Positions 1 through 8,174 are shown, counted from the stretch's first letter. The stretch is 64,000 nt of DNA from Slackia heliotrinireducens DSM 20476 (GCF_000023885.1 NC_013165.1:558001-622000), one strand, 5' to 3'. The notes: a model not told the origin generated them from the letters alone. A program made the numbers and translations.

Positions 1-941
1 TAGGTTTTCAGACGTGTGTCTGGCCATTGCATGGACAGCGCATGCTCCACGTCGGGGCGTTCCATGGGCACTTCGGCATAGATTTCGCCGAACGTGCGCG
101 TGTCGTAACGGAAACCGCCTTCGCCATTGGGAGCAACGATCGCCGGCACGCCCAGGACGTATTCGGCGTATTTGCGGAAGCTGAAATCTTCGGCCAACGA
201 ACCAGGCACCGTATTGCAACGGACAGGATCAAGGTGGCGCCAGATTTCAGTGCGCATCATGTAATGGGGCGCCTTCTTCCCCTCAAATACCGGGGTATTG
301 TCGCAGATGAGAGCGAAGATTGGGGCAAGTACGTTCGAAAGCCGGAGCTTGCGGACGGCATCCGCTTCGCTGGTGAAGTCAATGGAAATCTGCGTCGAGG
401 CGCTGCCGCGCATCATGCGAGGGCCATACGGCGAAATGGTTGAGAGGTAGCGGTTCATGAAGTCGTAGCGGGCCTTGGGAATGAGCTCTTTATCAACCGC
501 TTTCATACTGGTGTCGTATCCGTAAGTCAGCATGCGGCATCCGTGCGGTTCGATTATCTGGGCAACGTCGTTATCGAACTGTACAAAGGCCTGCTCGACC
601 TCGTCGAGGCGAACGAAGGGGCCCGCAGACAGCTCGATTTGCGCAGCAGGCTCGATTGTGACGTTCATCTTGGGGCGTGCCAGGCCGAGAATATGAATGC
701 CGTCCTTTGTGACCTGGGGGTATGTAGCGCTGAGAGCTTCAAGGACGTCGGCCACGCCATTGGGCTGGCTGTACGTCAAAGGCTGCCCGTCGGCATCGAC
801 GATGGTGTGCTCTACTTCGACGCCGAGCGTTTCGGCCTGTTTCTTGATTCCGCTTTCGAACAGGCTCACGAGCGCCTGGATGTTCTGCTCGCGTGCGGGC
901 TGATCGGCATAGAGTGCTTGGGTGTTCGGGTGGCGTTCCAC
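1..941 (-). CDS. gshA: Glutamate-cysteine ligase, GCS2 family (3' end off the window)
   Basis: Read on the minus strand from a GTG at 941, preceded by AAGGAGG at 947-953 with 5-nt spacing. About 313 codons are visible with no stop before the left edge, so the C-terminus is missing. The protein has features of the GCS2 glutamate-cysteine ligases: VEVEHTIVD near the start, a central RMMRGSASTQISIDF stretch, and MMRTEIWRHLDPVRC. Family members join glutamate and cysteine with ATP, the first step of gamma-glutamylcysteine or glutathione synthesis, in the cytoplasm. The gene diverges from argR, and an IS1595-type element now lies between them. Its own promoter sits between the start and the IS and looks intact. 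The GTG start and window edge make the frame easy to miss. A related GCS2 ligase using another amine is possible. Confidence 0.85.
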   Translation of the reverse strand, partial: MERHPNTQALYADQPAREQNIQALVSLFESGIKKQAETLGVEVEHTIVDADGQPLTYSQPNGVADVLEALSATYPQVTKDGIHILGLARPKMNVTIEPAAQIELSAGPFVRLDEVEQAFVQFDNDVAQIIEPHGCRMLTYGYDTSMKAVDKELIPKARYDFMNRYLSTISPYGPRMMRGSASTQISIDFTSEADAVRKLRLSNVLAPIFALICDNTPVFEGKKAPHYMMRTEIWRHLDPVRCNTVPGSLAEDFSFRKYAEYVLGVPAIVAPNGEGGFRYDTRTFGEIYAEVPMERPDVEHALSMQWPDTRLKT

Positions 942-986
942 GTAGGCCTCCTTGGAAGCATACTTGATATTTCGTATTTCCAATCC

Positions 987-1015
987 AGTATACTAGAGTG
1001 CCCAAACCTTGTGAA
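987..1015 (-). promoter_or_regulatory. Sigma-70-type promoter for the glutamate-cysteine ligase gene
   Basis: On the minus strand TTCACA (1010-1015) and TATACT (987-992) are separated by exactly 17 bp, about 45 bp upstream of the GTG start. The IS element begins more than 100 bp further upstream, so the promoter core is not interrupted. Confidence 0.6.
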
Positions 1016-1210
1016 TGCACGGGGTGCACACTGAAACCATCGTGTTATGCATCAACATTCTGATTCATGACTAAGAATGTTATTTTATGCAAAAATCGGT
1101 TAGAATATGCAAACTAATAGTTAGTTTTTTCCTACAGTCAACCAACGTAGGCATGCTAGGCACTCCCGAGCAGTCGGCCGCCGTGCTGTGCAAAAGGCTA
1201 TAATGGCGGA

Positions 1211-1284
1211 GCCAAACAATGATCAGCCCAGGTGCCCATCCGGTCCATTGTTTGGCGACGATCCCGATCGGATGGGCGCCTGGG
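1211..1284 (+). other. Interleaved inverted repeats (possible pseudoknot) before the transposase
   Basis: Two inverted repeats overlap in A-B-A'-B' order. A is GCCAAACAATG at 1211-1221, pairing perfectly with 1246-1256. B is CCCAGGTGCCCATCCG at 1227-1242, pairing with 1269-1284 with one G-U-compatible mismatch. The arrangement allows either two mutually exclusive hairpins or an H-type pseudoknot in the RNA. It ends 16 nt before the ATG chosen for the transposase, so it could occlude initiation on read-through transcripts. Function is inferred. Confidence 0.6.
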
Positions 1285-1300
1285 CGGATGGGATACCGCC

Positions 1301-2299
1301 ATGTCCACCCGTACGAACCCGTTCGCGAAGCGGGTCAACGCCCTCGATGAGGGCGATTTCGCGCTCTTGCAAGAGGCCGTCGAGACGAGAAGGTGCCGCG
1401 AGTCCGTCGGCGTCGGAGATTACGACGAGGCTGCCGACGAGTGGAGGCCCCGGCCCCCGTGCCCGAGATGCGGTTCCGGCGAGACCGTCGGCCGAGGCCG
1501 CACGGGTGCCGGCCGCAGGTTCTGGGAATGCCGCGACTGCGGTCGCAAGTACACGTCGTTGGCCGGCACGATATTCGAATCCTCGAAGAAGCCCCTGTCC
1601 GCATGGGTCCTCTTCATCCGCCTCATGTGCTACAACGTGCAGCTCGACGCTGCGGCGGAGCTCTGCGGGATGTCGCACCAGACGGCCTGGGAGTGGCGCC
1701 ACCGGGTCATGAGCACGATAGACGGCTACCAGGACCGCATCGTCCTGCGGGACAAGGTCTGGATAGACGAGATGTACGTCACGGACTCCGACCTGAAGGG
1801 AGGCCCGGGCTGGAGGCCGAAGAGGGGCCTGAGCAAGGACAAGGTCTGCATAGCGGTCGCGATCGACGTCCACAAGAACGTGGTCGCCGTGCGCTGCGGC
1901 CACGGCAAGCCCTCGGCCAGGCGCATCAAGGACGCGCTGCAGGCCAGCATCGCCGAGGGCTCCGAGATCTTCCACGACATGGAGAAGTCCCACAAGTCGC
2001 TGGTGAAGGCCGTGAAGGGCGTCGACCGGCCCTACAAGGCCGACACGAAGGACCCGGAGTACCTCGAGAAGATGGCGATGGTGAACAACCTGTGCTCCTG
2101 GATCAGGCGCTACCTGCACGGCTACGTCGGCATGGACGTCAAGAACCTGCAGTCATATCTGAACTGGTACGCGTACCTGTTCAGGGTCAAGCGGGCCGAG
2201 GAGAAATGGCCCAAAGTGGAAAGGGTGCTCCGCCATTTGTTCATGGCCGACGCCACTTTCCGCAGCTCGCGCAAGCGCGGTCACGCCTACGTTGGTTGA
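1301..2299 (+). CDS. IS1595 family transposase
   Basis: 332-residue transposase. An N-terminal zinc ribbon (CPRCGS about 30 residues before CRDCGRKY) is followed by a conserved helical segment (TAWEWRHRVM). The DDE-type catalytic domain starts at KVWIDEMYV and continues through AVAIDVHKN and HDMEKSHKSL. The frame stays open upstream to a possible start at 1232, but that start lies inside the interleaved inverted repeats, and the family-like N-terminus begins at the ATG at 1301. The stop codon falls within the right inverted repeat. The enzyme cuts and joins the element ends. No internal stop or frameshift is seen, so it is probably active. Confidence 0.88.
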   Translation: MSTRTNPFAKRVNALDEGDFALLQEAVETRRCRESVGVGDYDEAADEWRPRPPCPRCGSGETVGRGRTGAGRRFWECRDCGRKYTSLAGTIFESSKKPLSAWVLFIRLMCYNVQLDAAAELCGMSHQTAWEWRHRVMSTIDGYQDRIVLRDKVWIDEMYVTDSDLKGGPGWRPKRGLSKDKVCIAVAIDVHKNVVAVRCGHGKPSARRIKDALQASIAEGSEIFHDMEKSHKSLVKAVKGVDRPYKADTKDPEYLEKMAMVNNLCSWIRRYLHGYVGMDVKNLQSYLNWYAYLFRVKRAEEKWPKVERVLRHLFMADATFRSSRKRGHAYVG

Positions 2300-2341
2300 C
2301 TGTAGGGTAGTTTTTAGATAATACTACCAATTGTTTGCATT

Positions 2342-2370
2342 TTGCTGTATGTTTTATACTTGCATATAAT
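2342..2370 (+). promoter_or_regulatory. Probable argR promoter with TGCAT-type half-sites
   Basis: A perfect TATAAT at 2365-2370 has a weak TTGCTG 17 bp upstream at 2342-2347. AT-rich half-sites containing TGCATAT or ATGCA recur here (around 2361 and 2399) and on the other side of the IS (around 1087 and 1107). They resemble ARG-box half-sites, as expected for ArgR autoregulation, but no full consensus box is clear. Confidence 0.45.
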
Positions 2371-2419
2371 ACTCGGCTGATCGAGCATTCCGTTTTCGTG
2401 CATATTCAGAGGAGTGGAC

Positions 2420-2854
2420 ATGACAAAACGCGTGGTTCGTCATGATGTTATCCGCGAAATCATTCGGCGCGGCAACTATAAAACCCAACGTGACCTGGCA
2501 GAACAGCTTCGTCTTGAAGGCTACGATTGCACGCAGGCAACGGTTTCGCGCGACATCAAGGTCATGGGCGTTGCCAAGTCGCGAGACGGCTATTACGTGC
2601 TTCCGGAGGATATGCAGCTGAAACGCATGGTTGGCGAACTGGTCGAATCCGTCGAAGCCGTCGACAATTGGCTGGTTATAAAGACGCCGTCCGGCATTGC
2701 CTCCGGCGTGACGGTCGCGCTCGACGACGCCCAGCTTCAGGGCGTGGTCGGAACCATCGCCGGCGACAACACCATTTTCGTGATGACCCGCTCCACCCTC
2801 GACGCCGAGCACATCGCCGACATCATTCGCAAGCTCCAGAACAACAGGGATTAG
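2420..2854 (+). CDS. argR: Arginine repressor ArgR
   Basis: 144 residues from the ATG at 2420. A GTG two codons upstream (2414) is possible, but AGAGGAG at 2408-2414 is better spaced from 2420. The N-terminal winged helix includes IREIIRRGNYKTQRDLAEQL and CTQATVSRDIKVMG. The C-terminal arginine-binding and oligomerisation domain includes ASGVTVALDD and GTIAGDNTIFV. Length and layout are those of full ArgR/AhrC proteins, which bind arginine and repress arginine biosynthesis genes. It is followed by a strong terminator and is probably monocistronic. The IS1595 element lies just upstream of its promoter. Confidence 0.95.
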   Translation: MTKRVVRHDVIREIIRRGNYKTQRDLAEQLRLEGYDCTQATVSRDIKVMGVAKSRDGYYVLPEDMQLKRMVGELVESVEAVDNWLVIKTPSGIASGVTVALDDAQLQGVVGTIAGDNTIFVMTRSTLDAEHIADIIRKLQNNRD

Positions 2855-2884
2855 CGACAGCCGCGTTCGTTCCGAAAGAAAACC

Positions 2885-2918
2885 GAAGCCGCCATACGAA
2901 TGGCGGCTTCTTGCTTTT
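2885..2918 (+). terminator. Rho-independent terminator after argR
   Basis: GAAGCCGCCA (2885-2894) pairs with TGGCGGCTTC (2901-2910) across a 6-nt loop and is followed by TTGCTTTT. Confidence 0.85.
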
Positions 2919-3029
2919 CAGGTTCGTTCGCGTTACGCCTCGTTAACCGAAACGTGTTTTTGAAGAGGTGGGGGACGGCCGCTGCTGCGTATCTGGTAAC
3001 ATTGGGCGCATCCAAACGAAAGGACCCGC

Positions 3030-3608
3030 ATGTCTCTACCTGCCAATAAGCGGATTTTCGCCGCACTTGCCGCTGCATTCGTGTTGTGTGCGGCGTTGGT
3101 TTCTGGATGCGCTGCCAAGGCCCAGTCCGACCAGAAGACCGACGCCCAGATTAACCGCGCCTATGTTTCCAGCGTGAACAGCATCGCCGCCGAAGCCGCC
3201 GAAGACCTGTCCGGTTTCTCCGCAGCCATCGGCGCGGGTGACGTGGCCTCTATGAAGCTTTCGGCCGATGCCGCAGCCGCCGATCTGGCGAAGATCGAAT
3301 CCCTTGAGGCGCCCGAGGCGTTTGCCGAGGTGCAGGCCGAATACGTGGAAGGTGCCCGTGACATGGGCGATGCCCTCAAGCAGTACGTCGACCTCTATAC
3401 CAAGGTCCAGTCTGCCGGTGACGACATCGAAAGCGGCGCTTACGATTCCGAAATCGCAGAAATCCAGAAGCTGTACGACAGCGGCATAGAGCACCTATCA
3501 GAAGCGGACAACAAACTGGCGACTCTCGCCGGCGCTTCAGACGAGGCTGCCGATGCGAAGACCAACGCCGGTCCAGGCTCGATATTCACGAACGACAAGA
3601 CCGAATAG
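3030..3608 (+). CDS. Putative lipoprotein of unknown function
   Basis: 192 residues with a lipoprotein signal peptide: positive residues near the N-terminus, an Ala/Val-rich core, and lipobox LVSGC placing the lipidated Cys near residue 27. The mature part is acidic, Ala-rich and predicted mostly helical, with segments such as LSGFSAAIGAGDVASMKL and ADNKLATLAGASDEA. It would be anchored on the outer face of the membrane. The family is not recognised. AAAGGA lies just before the ATG. Terminators on both sides make it a single-gene unit between argR and nrdD. Confidence 0.8.
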   Translation: MSLPANKRIFAALAAAFVLCAALVSGCAAKAQSDQKTDAQINRAYVSSVNSIAAEAAEDLSGFSAAIGAGDVASMKLSADAAAADLAKIESLEAPEAFAEVQAEYVEGARDMGDALKQYVDLYTKVQSAGDDIESGAYDSEIAEIQKLYDSGIEHLSEADNKLATLAGASDEAADAKTNAGPGSIFTNDKTE

Positions 3609-3631
3609 GGAATGAATCATCCCCGAAAAAC

Positions 3632-3656
3632 AAAGCCGCCTTCGGGCGGCTTTTTT
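3632..3656 (+). terminator. Terminator after the lipoprotein gene
   Basis: AAGCCGCC, a TTCG tetraloop and GGCGGCTT are followed by a T-run. A classic strong intrinsic terminator. Confidence 0.9.
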
Positions 3657-3810
3657 GATGCACCGCATTCGGGACAACCGTTCGCCGACCGTTTTCGTGG
3701 GCGTTTTCCGCTCGCCGATAGCTTTCCTGGGCACTTCAAAAAGCGTCCACAAACGGCTTGTTCAAACAGATTCCATCTTCAGCCAAAGCTATTTGTGCCG
3801 ACCTGCGAAA

Positions 3811-3858
3811 ACACGATAGGTGGTTAGTTTTCAACAGTCGATACACAACATATTGTGG
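3811..3858 (+). promoter_or_regulatory. Tandem NrdR boxes upstream of nrdD
   Basis: ACACAACATATTGTGG at 3843-3858 matches the 16-bp NrdR consensus (acaCwAtATaTwGtgt) at 14 positions. A weaker copy, ACACGATAGGTGGTTA, lies at 3811-3826 with 10 matches. The starts are 32 bp apart, about three helical turns, the usual spacing of paired NrdR boxes. They lie 140-180 bp upstream of nrdD. The rest of the 3657-3994 gap holds nothing else recognised. Confidence 0.78.
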
Positions 3859-3994
3859 ATAACTTCGCCAGACAAACCGCTTGAAAAAGGGTATCATGAC
3901 TCAACGCCGACGACGACCGGCGCCAATCTGAACACAACCTTCGTCAAAGCAAAACAGCGATTATCACTCTACGCCTGGGAAGGGGTTTGCGACC

Positions 3995-6208
3995 ATGAAG
4001 ATCATCAAGCGCAACGGCTCTGAAGTAACCTTCGACATCTCCAAGATCATCAACGCGATCAAGGCTGCCAATGCCGAGGTTTCCGAGAAGGAGCGCCTCA
4101 CGGAGCGTCAGGTCGTGTACGCCGCCCAGAACGTTGCCGACCAGTGCGAGGCAGCGGGCCATTCCGTCTCCGTTGAAGAAATCCAGGACATGGTCGAGGA
4201 CGAGATCATGAAGCTCGACCGCTTCGAGGTCGCCCGCAAGTACATCATCTACCGCTACGTGCAGGGCATCAAGCGCCAGAAGAATACCACCGACGACAAG
4301 ATCATGGCGCTTATCGAATGCAACAACGAAGAGGTCAAGCAGGAGAACTCCAACAAGAACCCCACCGTCAATTCGGTTCAGCGCGACTACATGGCCGGCG
4401 AGGTCTCCAAGGACCTGGCCATGCGCGTACTGCTGCCTAAGGACGTGGTCGAGGCCCATAACGCCGGCATCATCCATTTCCACGATGCGGACTATTTCGC
4501 CCAGCACATGCACAACTGCGACCTGGTTAACCTGGAAGACATGCTGCAGAACGGCACAGTCATCTCGGGAACGATGATCGAGCGCCCGCATAGCTTCTCC
4601 ACGGCCTGCAACATCGCAACGCAGATCATCGCCCAGGTGGCAAGCTGCCAATACGGCGGTCAGTCCATCAGCCTGACGCATCTTGCGCCGTTTGTCGAGA
4701 TCAGCCGCCAGCGCATTCGCAAGCAGGTCGTTTCGGAAATCCAGACCCTGGGCTTCGAGGCCGACGACGAACGGATTTCCGAAGTGGTCGAAGAGCGTCT
4801 GCGCGACGAGATCCGCCGAGGCGTCCAGACCATCCAATATCAGGTCGTGACCCTTATGACCACTAACGGCCAGGCACCCTTCGTCACCGTGTTCATGTAT
4901 CTTAACGAGGCGCGCAACGAAGCCGAGAAGCGCGACCTTGCCATGATCATCGAGGAAACCCTGCGCCAGCGCCACCAGGGCGTCAAAAACGAGGCCGGCG
5001 TCTGGATTACCCCGGCGTTCCCGAAGCTCATCTACGTGCTGGAAGAGGACAACGTTCGGGAGGGCACCCCGTATTACTACTTGACCAAGCTGGCCGCCAA
5101 GTGCACCGCCAAGCGGATGGTTCCCGATTACATCTCCGAGAAGAAGATGTTCGAGTACAAGATCAACGGCAACGGCGATGGTGACTGCTACACCTGCATG
5201 GGCTGCCGCAGCTTCCTGACCCCCGATCGCTCGGGCAACGGCTACGACAACGTTTCCAAGGCCGGCAACTACGAACCAGGCAAGCCGAAGTATTACGGGC
5301 GTTTCAACCAGGGCGTCGTCACCATCAACCTGCCCGATGTGGCGCTTTCTTCCGAAGGCGACATGGACCGGTTCTGGGAGATTTTCGACGAGCGCCTTGA
5401 GCTGTGCCACCGCGCCTTGCTGGCGCGCCACGAGCGCCTGAAGGGCACGCTGTCCGATGCGGCGCCCATCCTGTGGCAGTACGGCGCGCTTGCCCGCCTG
5501 GAGAAGGGCGAAACCATCGACAAGCTGCTGTACGGCGGATACTCTACCATCAGCCTGGGTTACGCGGGTCTGTACGAGTGCGTCAAATACATGACCGGCC
5601 ACAGCCACACCGATCCGGAGGCAACGCCGTTCGCGCTGGCCGTCATGCAGCGTATGAACGACAAGTGCGCCGAGTGGAAGATGGAGAGCAACATCGATTT
5701 CTCCCTGTACGGTACGCCGTTGGAGTCCACCACTTATAAGTTCGCGAAGGCCCTGCAGCGCCGCTTCGGTATCATCAAGGGCATCACGGACAAGGGCTAC
5801 ATCACCAACAGCTATCACGTGCATGTCACGGAGGAGATCGACGCGTTCACCAAGCTGAAGTTCGAAAGCGCCTTCCAACGCCTGTCTCCCGGCGGAGCCA
5901 TCTCTTACGTCGAGGTTCCCGACATGCAGGACAACCTGCCGGCTGTGCTGGACGTCATGGAGTACATCTACGACAACATCATGTACGCGGAGCTGAACAC
6001 CAAATCCGACTTCTGCCAGTGCTGCGGATACGACGGCGAAATCCAGATCATCGAGGAAGACGGCAAGCTGGAGTGGGAGTGCCCCAACTGCGGAAACCGC
6101 GACCAGGACACGCTGAACGTCGCCCGCCGCACATGCGGCTACATCGGCACCCAGTTCTGGAACCAGGGTCGCACCGAGGAGATCAGGGATCGCGTGCTGC
6201 ACTTGTAA
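3995..6208 (+). CDS. nrdD: Anaerobic ribonucleoside-triphosphate reductase (class III)
   Basis: 737 residues, the usual NrdD size. It starts with an ATP-cone (MKIIKRNGSEVTFDISKI to about residue 95) that senses ATP/dATP. A long glycyl-radical barrel follows, with the conserved CMGCRSFL. Near the C-terminus are the zinc-binding pairs CQCC and CPNC and the radical loop RRTCGYIGTQFW, whose Gly (about residue 715) carries the radical. The enzyme reduces ribonucleotides to deoxyribonucleotides without oxygen. nrdG, 45 bp downstream, encodes its activase. A GAAGGGG ribosome site precedes the ATG, and two NrdR boxes upstream imply repression when dNTPs are plentiful. Confidence 0.97.
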   Translation: MKIIKRNGSEVTFDISKIINAIKAANAEVSEKERLTERQVVYAAQNVADQCEAAGHSVSVEEIQDMVEDEIMKLDRFEVARKYIIYRYVQGIKRQKNTTDDKIMALIECNNEEVKQENSNKNPTVNSVQRDYMAGEVSKDLAMRVLLPKDVVEAHNAGIIHFHDADYFAQHMHNCDLVNLEDMLQNGTVISGTMIERPHSFSTACNIATQIIAQVASCQYGGQSISLTHLAPFVEISRQRIRKQVVSEIQTLGFEADDERISEVVEERLRDEIRRGVQTIQYQVVTLMTTNGQAPFVTVFMYLNEARNEAEKRDLAMIIEETLRQRHQGVKNEAGVWITPAFPKLIYVLEEDNVREGTPYYYLTKLAAKCTAKRMVPDYISEKKMFEYKINGNGDGDCYTCMGCRSFLTPDRSGNGYDNVSKAGNYEPGKPKYYGRFNQGVVTINLPDVALSSEGDMDRFWEIFDERLELCHRALLARHERLKGTLSDAAPILWQYGALARLEKGETIDKLLYGGYSTISLGYAGLYECVKYMTGHSHTDPEATPFALAVMQRMNDKCAEWKMESNIDFSLYGTPLESTTYKFAKALQRRFGIIKGITDKGYITNSYHVHVTEEIDAFTKLKFESAFQRLSPGGAISYVEVPDMQDNLPAVLDVMEYIYDNIMYAELNTKSDFCQCCGYDGEIQIIEEDGKLEWECPNCGNRDQDTLNVARRTCGYIGTQFWNQGRTEEIRDRVLHL

Positions 6209-6253
6209 TTCAGTCGGTTTTGGACTGAAATGTGCGATGTGGAAGAGCGTTGG

Positions 6254-6793
6254 ATGAAGTATTCGGCCGTGAAATATTGCGACATCGCCAACGGCGAAGG
6301 TGTGCGTACATCGCTGTTCGTCTCGGGATGTCGCAGGCATTGTCCCTTCTGCTTCAACCCGGACACGTGGAGCTTCGATTACGGCGAGGAATTCTCCCAG
6401 CAGATTCAGGATGAAATCGTCGAGAGTCTGCGTCCGCGTTACATCCGCGGGCTGTCCCTTTTGGGCGGCGAGCCGATGGAGCCGGAAAACCAGGCGGGGC
6501 TCGTCGATTTCGTCGAGCGGGTCAAGCGTGAGTATCCTGAGAAACCTATCTGGTGCTACACGGGGATGACCTACGAGGAGCTGCTGGGACGCTGCCGAAC
6601 GGAAGCGACGGATCGGCTGCTGAGCTGCATCGACATCCTTGTCGATGGGCCGTTCGTGCAGGACCTCAAGGACATCACGCTCCGGTTCCGCGGATCTTCG
6701 AACCAACGGATCATCGACGTTCCGGCGACGCGCGCAGCAGGCCAGGTGGTTCTGTGGCAGGGCGACCCGGATTTCGCGAAACATTCCATGTAA
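6254..6793 (+). CDS. nrdG: Anaerobic ribonucleotide reductase activating protein
   Basis: 179 residues. A radical SAM activase with the CxxxCxxC motif CRRHCPFC, which binds a 4Fe-4S cluster and S-adenosylmethionine, plus the GGEP motif in LSLLGGEPM. It makes the glycyl radical on NrdD. The ATG at 6254 (MKYSAVKYCDI) follows GGAAGAG at good spacing. An in-frame ATG at 6230 lacks a ribosome site. It is cotranscribed with nrdD and ends in a strong terminator. Confidence 0.95.
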   Translation: MKYSAVKYCDIANGEGVRTSLFVSGCRRHCPFCFNPDTWSFDYGEEFSQQIQDEIVESLRPRYIRGLSLLGGEPMEPENQAGLVDFVERVKREYPEKPIWCYTGMTYEELLGRCRTEATDRLLSCIDILVDGPFVQDLKDITLRFRGSSNQRIIDVPATRAAGQVVLWQGDPDFAKHSM

Positions 6794-6814
6794 GACGAAG
6801 CGGTAACGCTGTCT

Positions 6815-6854
6815 AACCCCAGAGCTCATTCGTGGCGCTCTGGGGTTTCTTGTT
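6815..6854 (+). terminator. Terminator of the nrdDG operon
   Basis: AACCCCAGAGC (6815-6825) pairs perfectly with GCTCTGGGGTT (6837-6847), followed by TCTTGTT. The remaining gap up to 7157 is AT-rich and holds the MerR gene leader, with no other gene seen. Confidence 0.85.
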
Positions 6855-7157
6855 ATGTGCGGCCGATGTGGCGCCCGTGCAGCACAGGCGCATTCTCCAA
6901 GGTGTTCAGCACACATGGCAGGAGAAAACCTACCATGTAATATGAAATATAGAATAAGCTAGATAAAATAAAAGACAAAAGGATTTATCAGGCGAAATGG
7001 TAAGTTTACGTTGAGATTCGACGATAACCCCACTCTCAAAATGCTTTCAGAGTAGTATCTTCTAACATCATGGAGGAAGCAAAACGGAGCCAATGCTCCT
7101 GTGTTGCAACGAGCTCCAGGAACCGGTTTGAGAGTTATAGGAATGCGAGGTGTCACG

Positions 7158-7499
7158 GTGAAGATTGCTGAAGTCAGCAAAAAATACGGTCTTTCGGCGG
7201 ACACGCTTCGATATTACGAACGTGCGGGGCTGTTAGGCCAGGTGACCAGAACGAAGAGCGGTATTCGCAATTACAGCGACGAGGATTGCGAACGCATCGA
7301 GTTCGTCATGACCATGCGAAACGCCGGAATTCCCGTCGAAATGCTTGCTGAATACGTCAGCTTGTTCGAACGTGGGGAAGAGGGCGCGATCCTGCGCAAG
7401 GCCGTTTTGCAGCAGCAACGCGAAATCGTTTCCAAACGAATCACGGAACTTAACGAAACACTCAAATGGATTGACGACGAAATCGAAAGCTGCGCATAG
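7158..7499 (+). CDS. MerR family transcriptional regulator
   Basis: 113 residues from a GTG at 7158 giving KIAEVSKKYGLSADTLRYYE, the standard MerR N-terminus. GAGGTG lies 5 nt upstream. The frame is open further upstream, but those residues look unlike MerR. The winged helix is followed by the hydrophobic DCERIEFVMTMRNAGIPVEM segment and a C-terminal coiled coil (LQQQREIVSKRITELNETL). There is no conserved metal-binding Cys cluster, only one Cys near the C-terminus, so a thiol, aldehyde or drug sensor is more likely than a classical metal sensor. It converges with the Rrf2-type gene. Confidence 0.85.
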   Translation: MKIAEVSKKYGLSADTLRYYERAGLLGQVTRTKSGIRNYSDEDCERIEFVMTMRNAGIPVEMLAEYVSLFERGEEGAILRKAVLQQQREIVSKRITELNETLKWIDDEIESCA

Positions 7500-7555
7500 C
7501 GCAGCTCAACGAGTGCCGGGGCGCCGCATAGGTTGGTGCCCCGGTCCGTCAGCCA

Positions 7556-7966
7556 TCAAATGACGTAATAATCGCCGGCATCGGAAGGTGTGGCCAGGTC
7601 TGCGACGGTTACGCTGTCCAGGTAACCGTTTATTGCATCGCCGAGGCCCCTCCACATGGCGGCCGTCTTCTCATTGGTGCTCTGGGATACCTCTACAGTC
7701 TGTGTCAGGCTGTCTTCGGTCAGGCGGAGCACGTCTCCAACCGTGTACAGATCGGGGTTGCGGGTCAGCTTGTAGCCGCCGCCTTTGCCACGCACGCCGA
7801 TAAGAAAACCGTTTTTGACCAGGACTTTCAGAATGCTTTCCAAATACTTTTCGGAAATGCCCTGTCGGTCTGCGATTTCTTTCAGGGGCGTGTACCCCTC
7901 GGCTTGCCGTTCTGCAAGATCCACCATGACGCTTAAAGCGTACTGGCTGCGAGTCGAAAACAACAT
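7556..7966 (-). CDS. Rrf2 family regulator, CymR-like
   Basis: 136 residues with an Rrf2 winged helix (FSTRSQYALSVMVDLAE, ISEKYLESILKVLVKNGFL, GKGGGYKLTRNPDLYTVGDVL). The three Cys that hold the Fe-S cluster in IscR and NsrR are absent. The C-terminal part (AAMWRGLGDAINGYLDSVTVADLA) resembles CymR, the master repressor of cysteine metabolism in Firmicutes, which acts with CysK. It is transcribed away from cysK. A shared 18-bp operator lies in its own leader (7991-8008), before cysK and before metY, so it is the obvious candidate repressor of all three. GAAGGGGG precedes the ATG. Confidence 0.88.
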   Translation of the reverse strand: MLFSTRSQYALSVMVDLAERQAEGYTPLKEIADRQGISEKYLESILKVLVKNGFLIGVRGKGGGYKLTRNPDLYTVGDVLRLTEDSLTQTVEVSQSTNEKTAAMWRGLGDAINGYLDSVTVADLATPSDAGDYYVI

Positions 7967-7990
7967 GGCCCCCTTCTCTGTCGTGGTTCA

Positions 7991-8008
7991 ACCTACTATA
8001 TTACAGGG
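7991..8008 (-). promoter_or_regulatory. Candidate Rrf2/CymR-like operator before its own gene
   Basis: ACCTACTATATTACAGGG. It shares the pattern ACCTACT-N9-GG with sites before cysK (8086-8103) and metY (14142-14159). It lies 25 bp upstream of the regulator's ATG and covers its likely -10 region (TAATAT or TATAGT on the minus strand), consistent with autorepression. Confidence 0.65.
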
Positions 8009-8049
8009 TTTTTCGGACGGGTTTACCGTGGATTGAGTCTTTATTGCCC

Positions 8050-8103
8050 TTGACAAAGCGAAAGAAAGTGTTTAAATACCTATAAACCTACTAGATTGGT
8101 AGG
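8050..8103 (+). promoter_or_regulatory. cysK promoter and candidate Rrf2-type operator
   Basis: A perfect TTGACA at 8050-8055 is followed 16 bp later by TTAAAT. Just downstream, ACCTACTAGATTGGTAGG at 8086-8103 is an imperfect palindrome (CCTAC-N7-GTAGG) matching the other two operator copies. Placed near +1, it would block initiation. Confidence 0.65.
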
Positions 8104-8174
8104 CAATATTGAGCCTCGGGTTGAATGGTATGATGGCAACCTGATGGCGCATTGCCACACGAAACGGAGGAAAC

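Larger units (their letters stand above)
1130..2307 (+). mobile_element. IS1595-type insertion sequence, complete
   Basis: A 1178-bp element bounded by 22-bp perfect inverted repeats at 1131-1152 and 2285-2306 (outer part CCTACAGTCAACCAACG, read inward). It is flanked by an 8-bp direct repeat, TAGTTTTT, at 1122-1129 and 2308-2315. An 8-bp target duplication and a single ORF with a zinc ribbon and DDE domain fit the IS1595 (ISXO2-like) family. It sits in the divergent intergenic region between gshA and argR, leaving both nearby promoters outside the element. The intact repeats and duplication suggest a recent insertion. Confidence 0.9.

Noticed and set aside
3944-6916. 990-codon open frame on the minus strand opposite nrdD/nrdG
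   Set aside because: It is the mirror of two unmistakable genes. Its product is Val/Leu/Asp/His-rich with no domain, as expected of antisense frames in GC-rich coding DNA.
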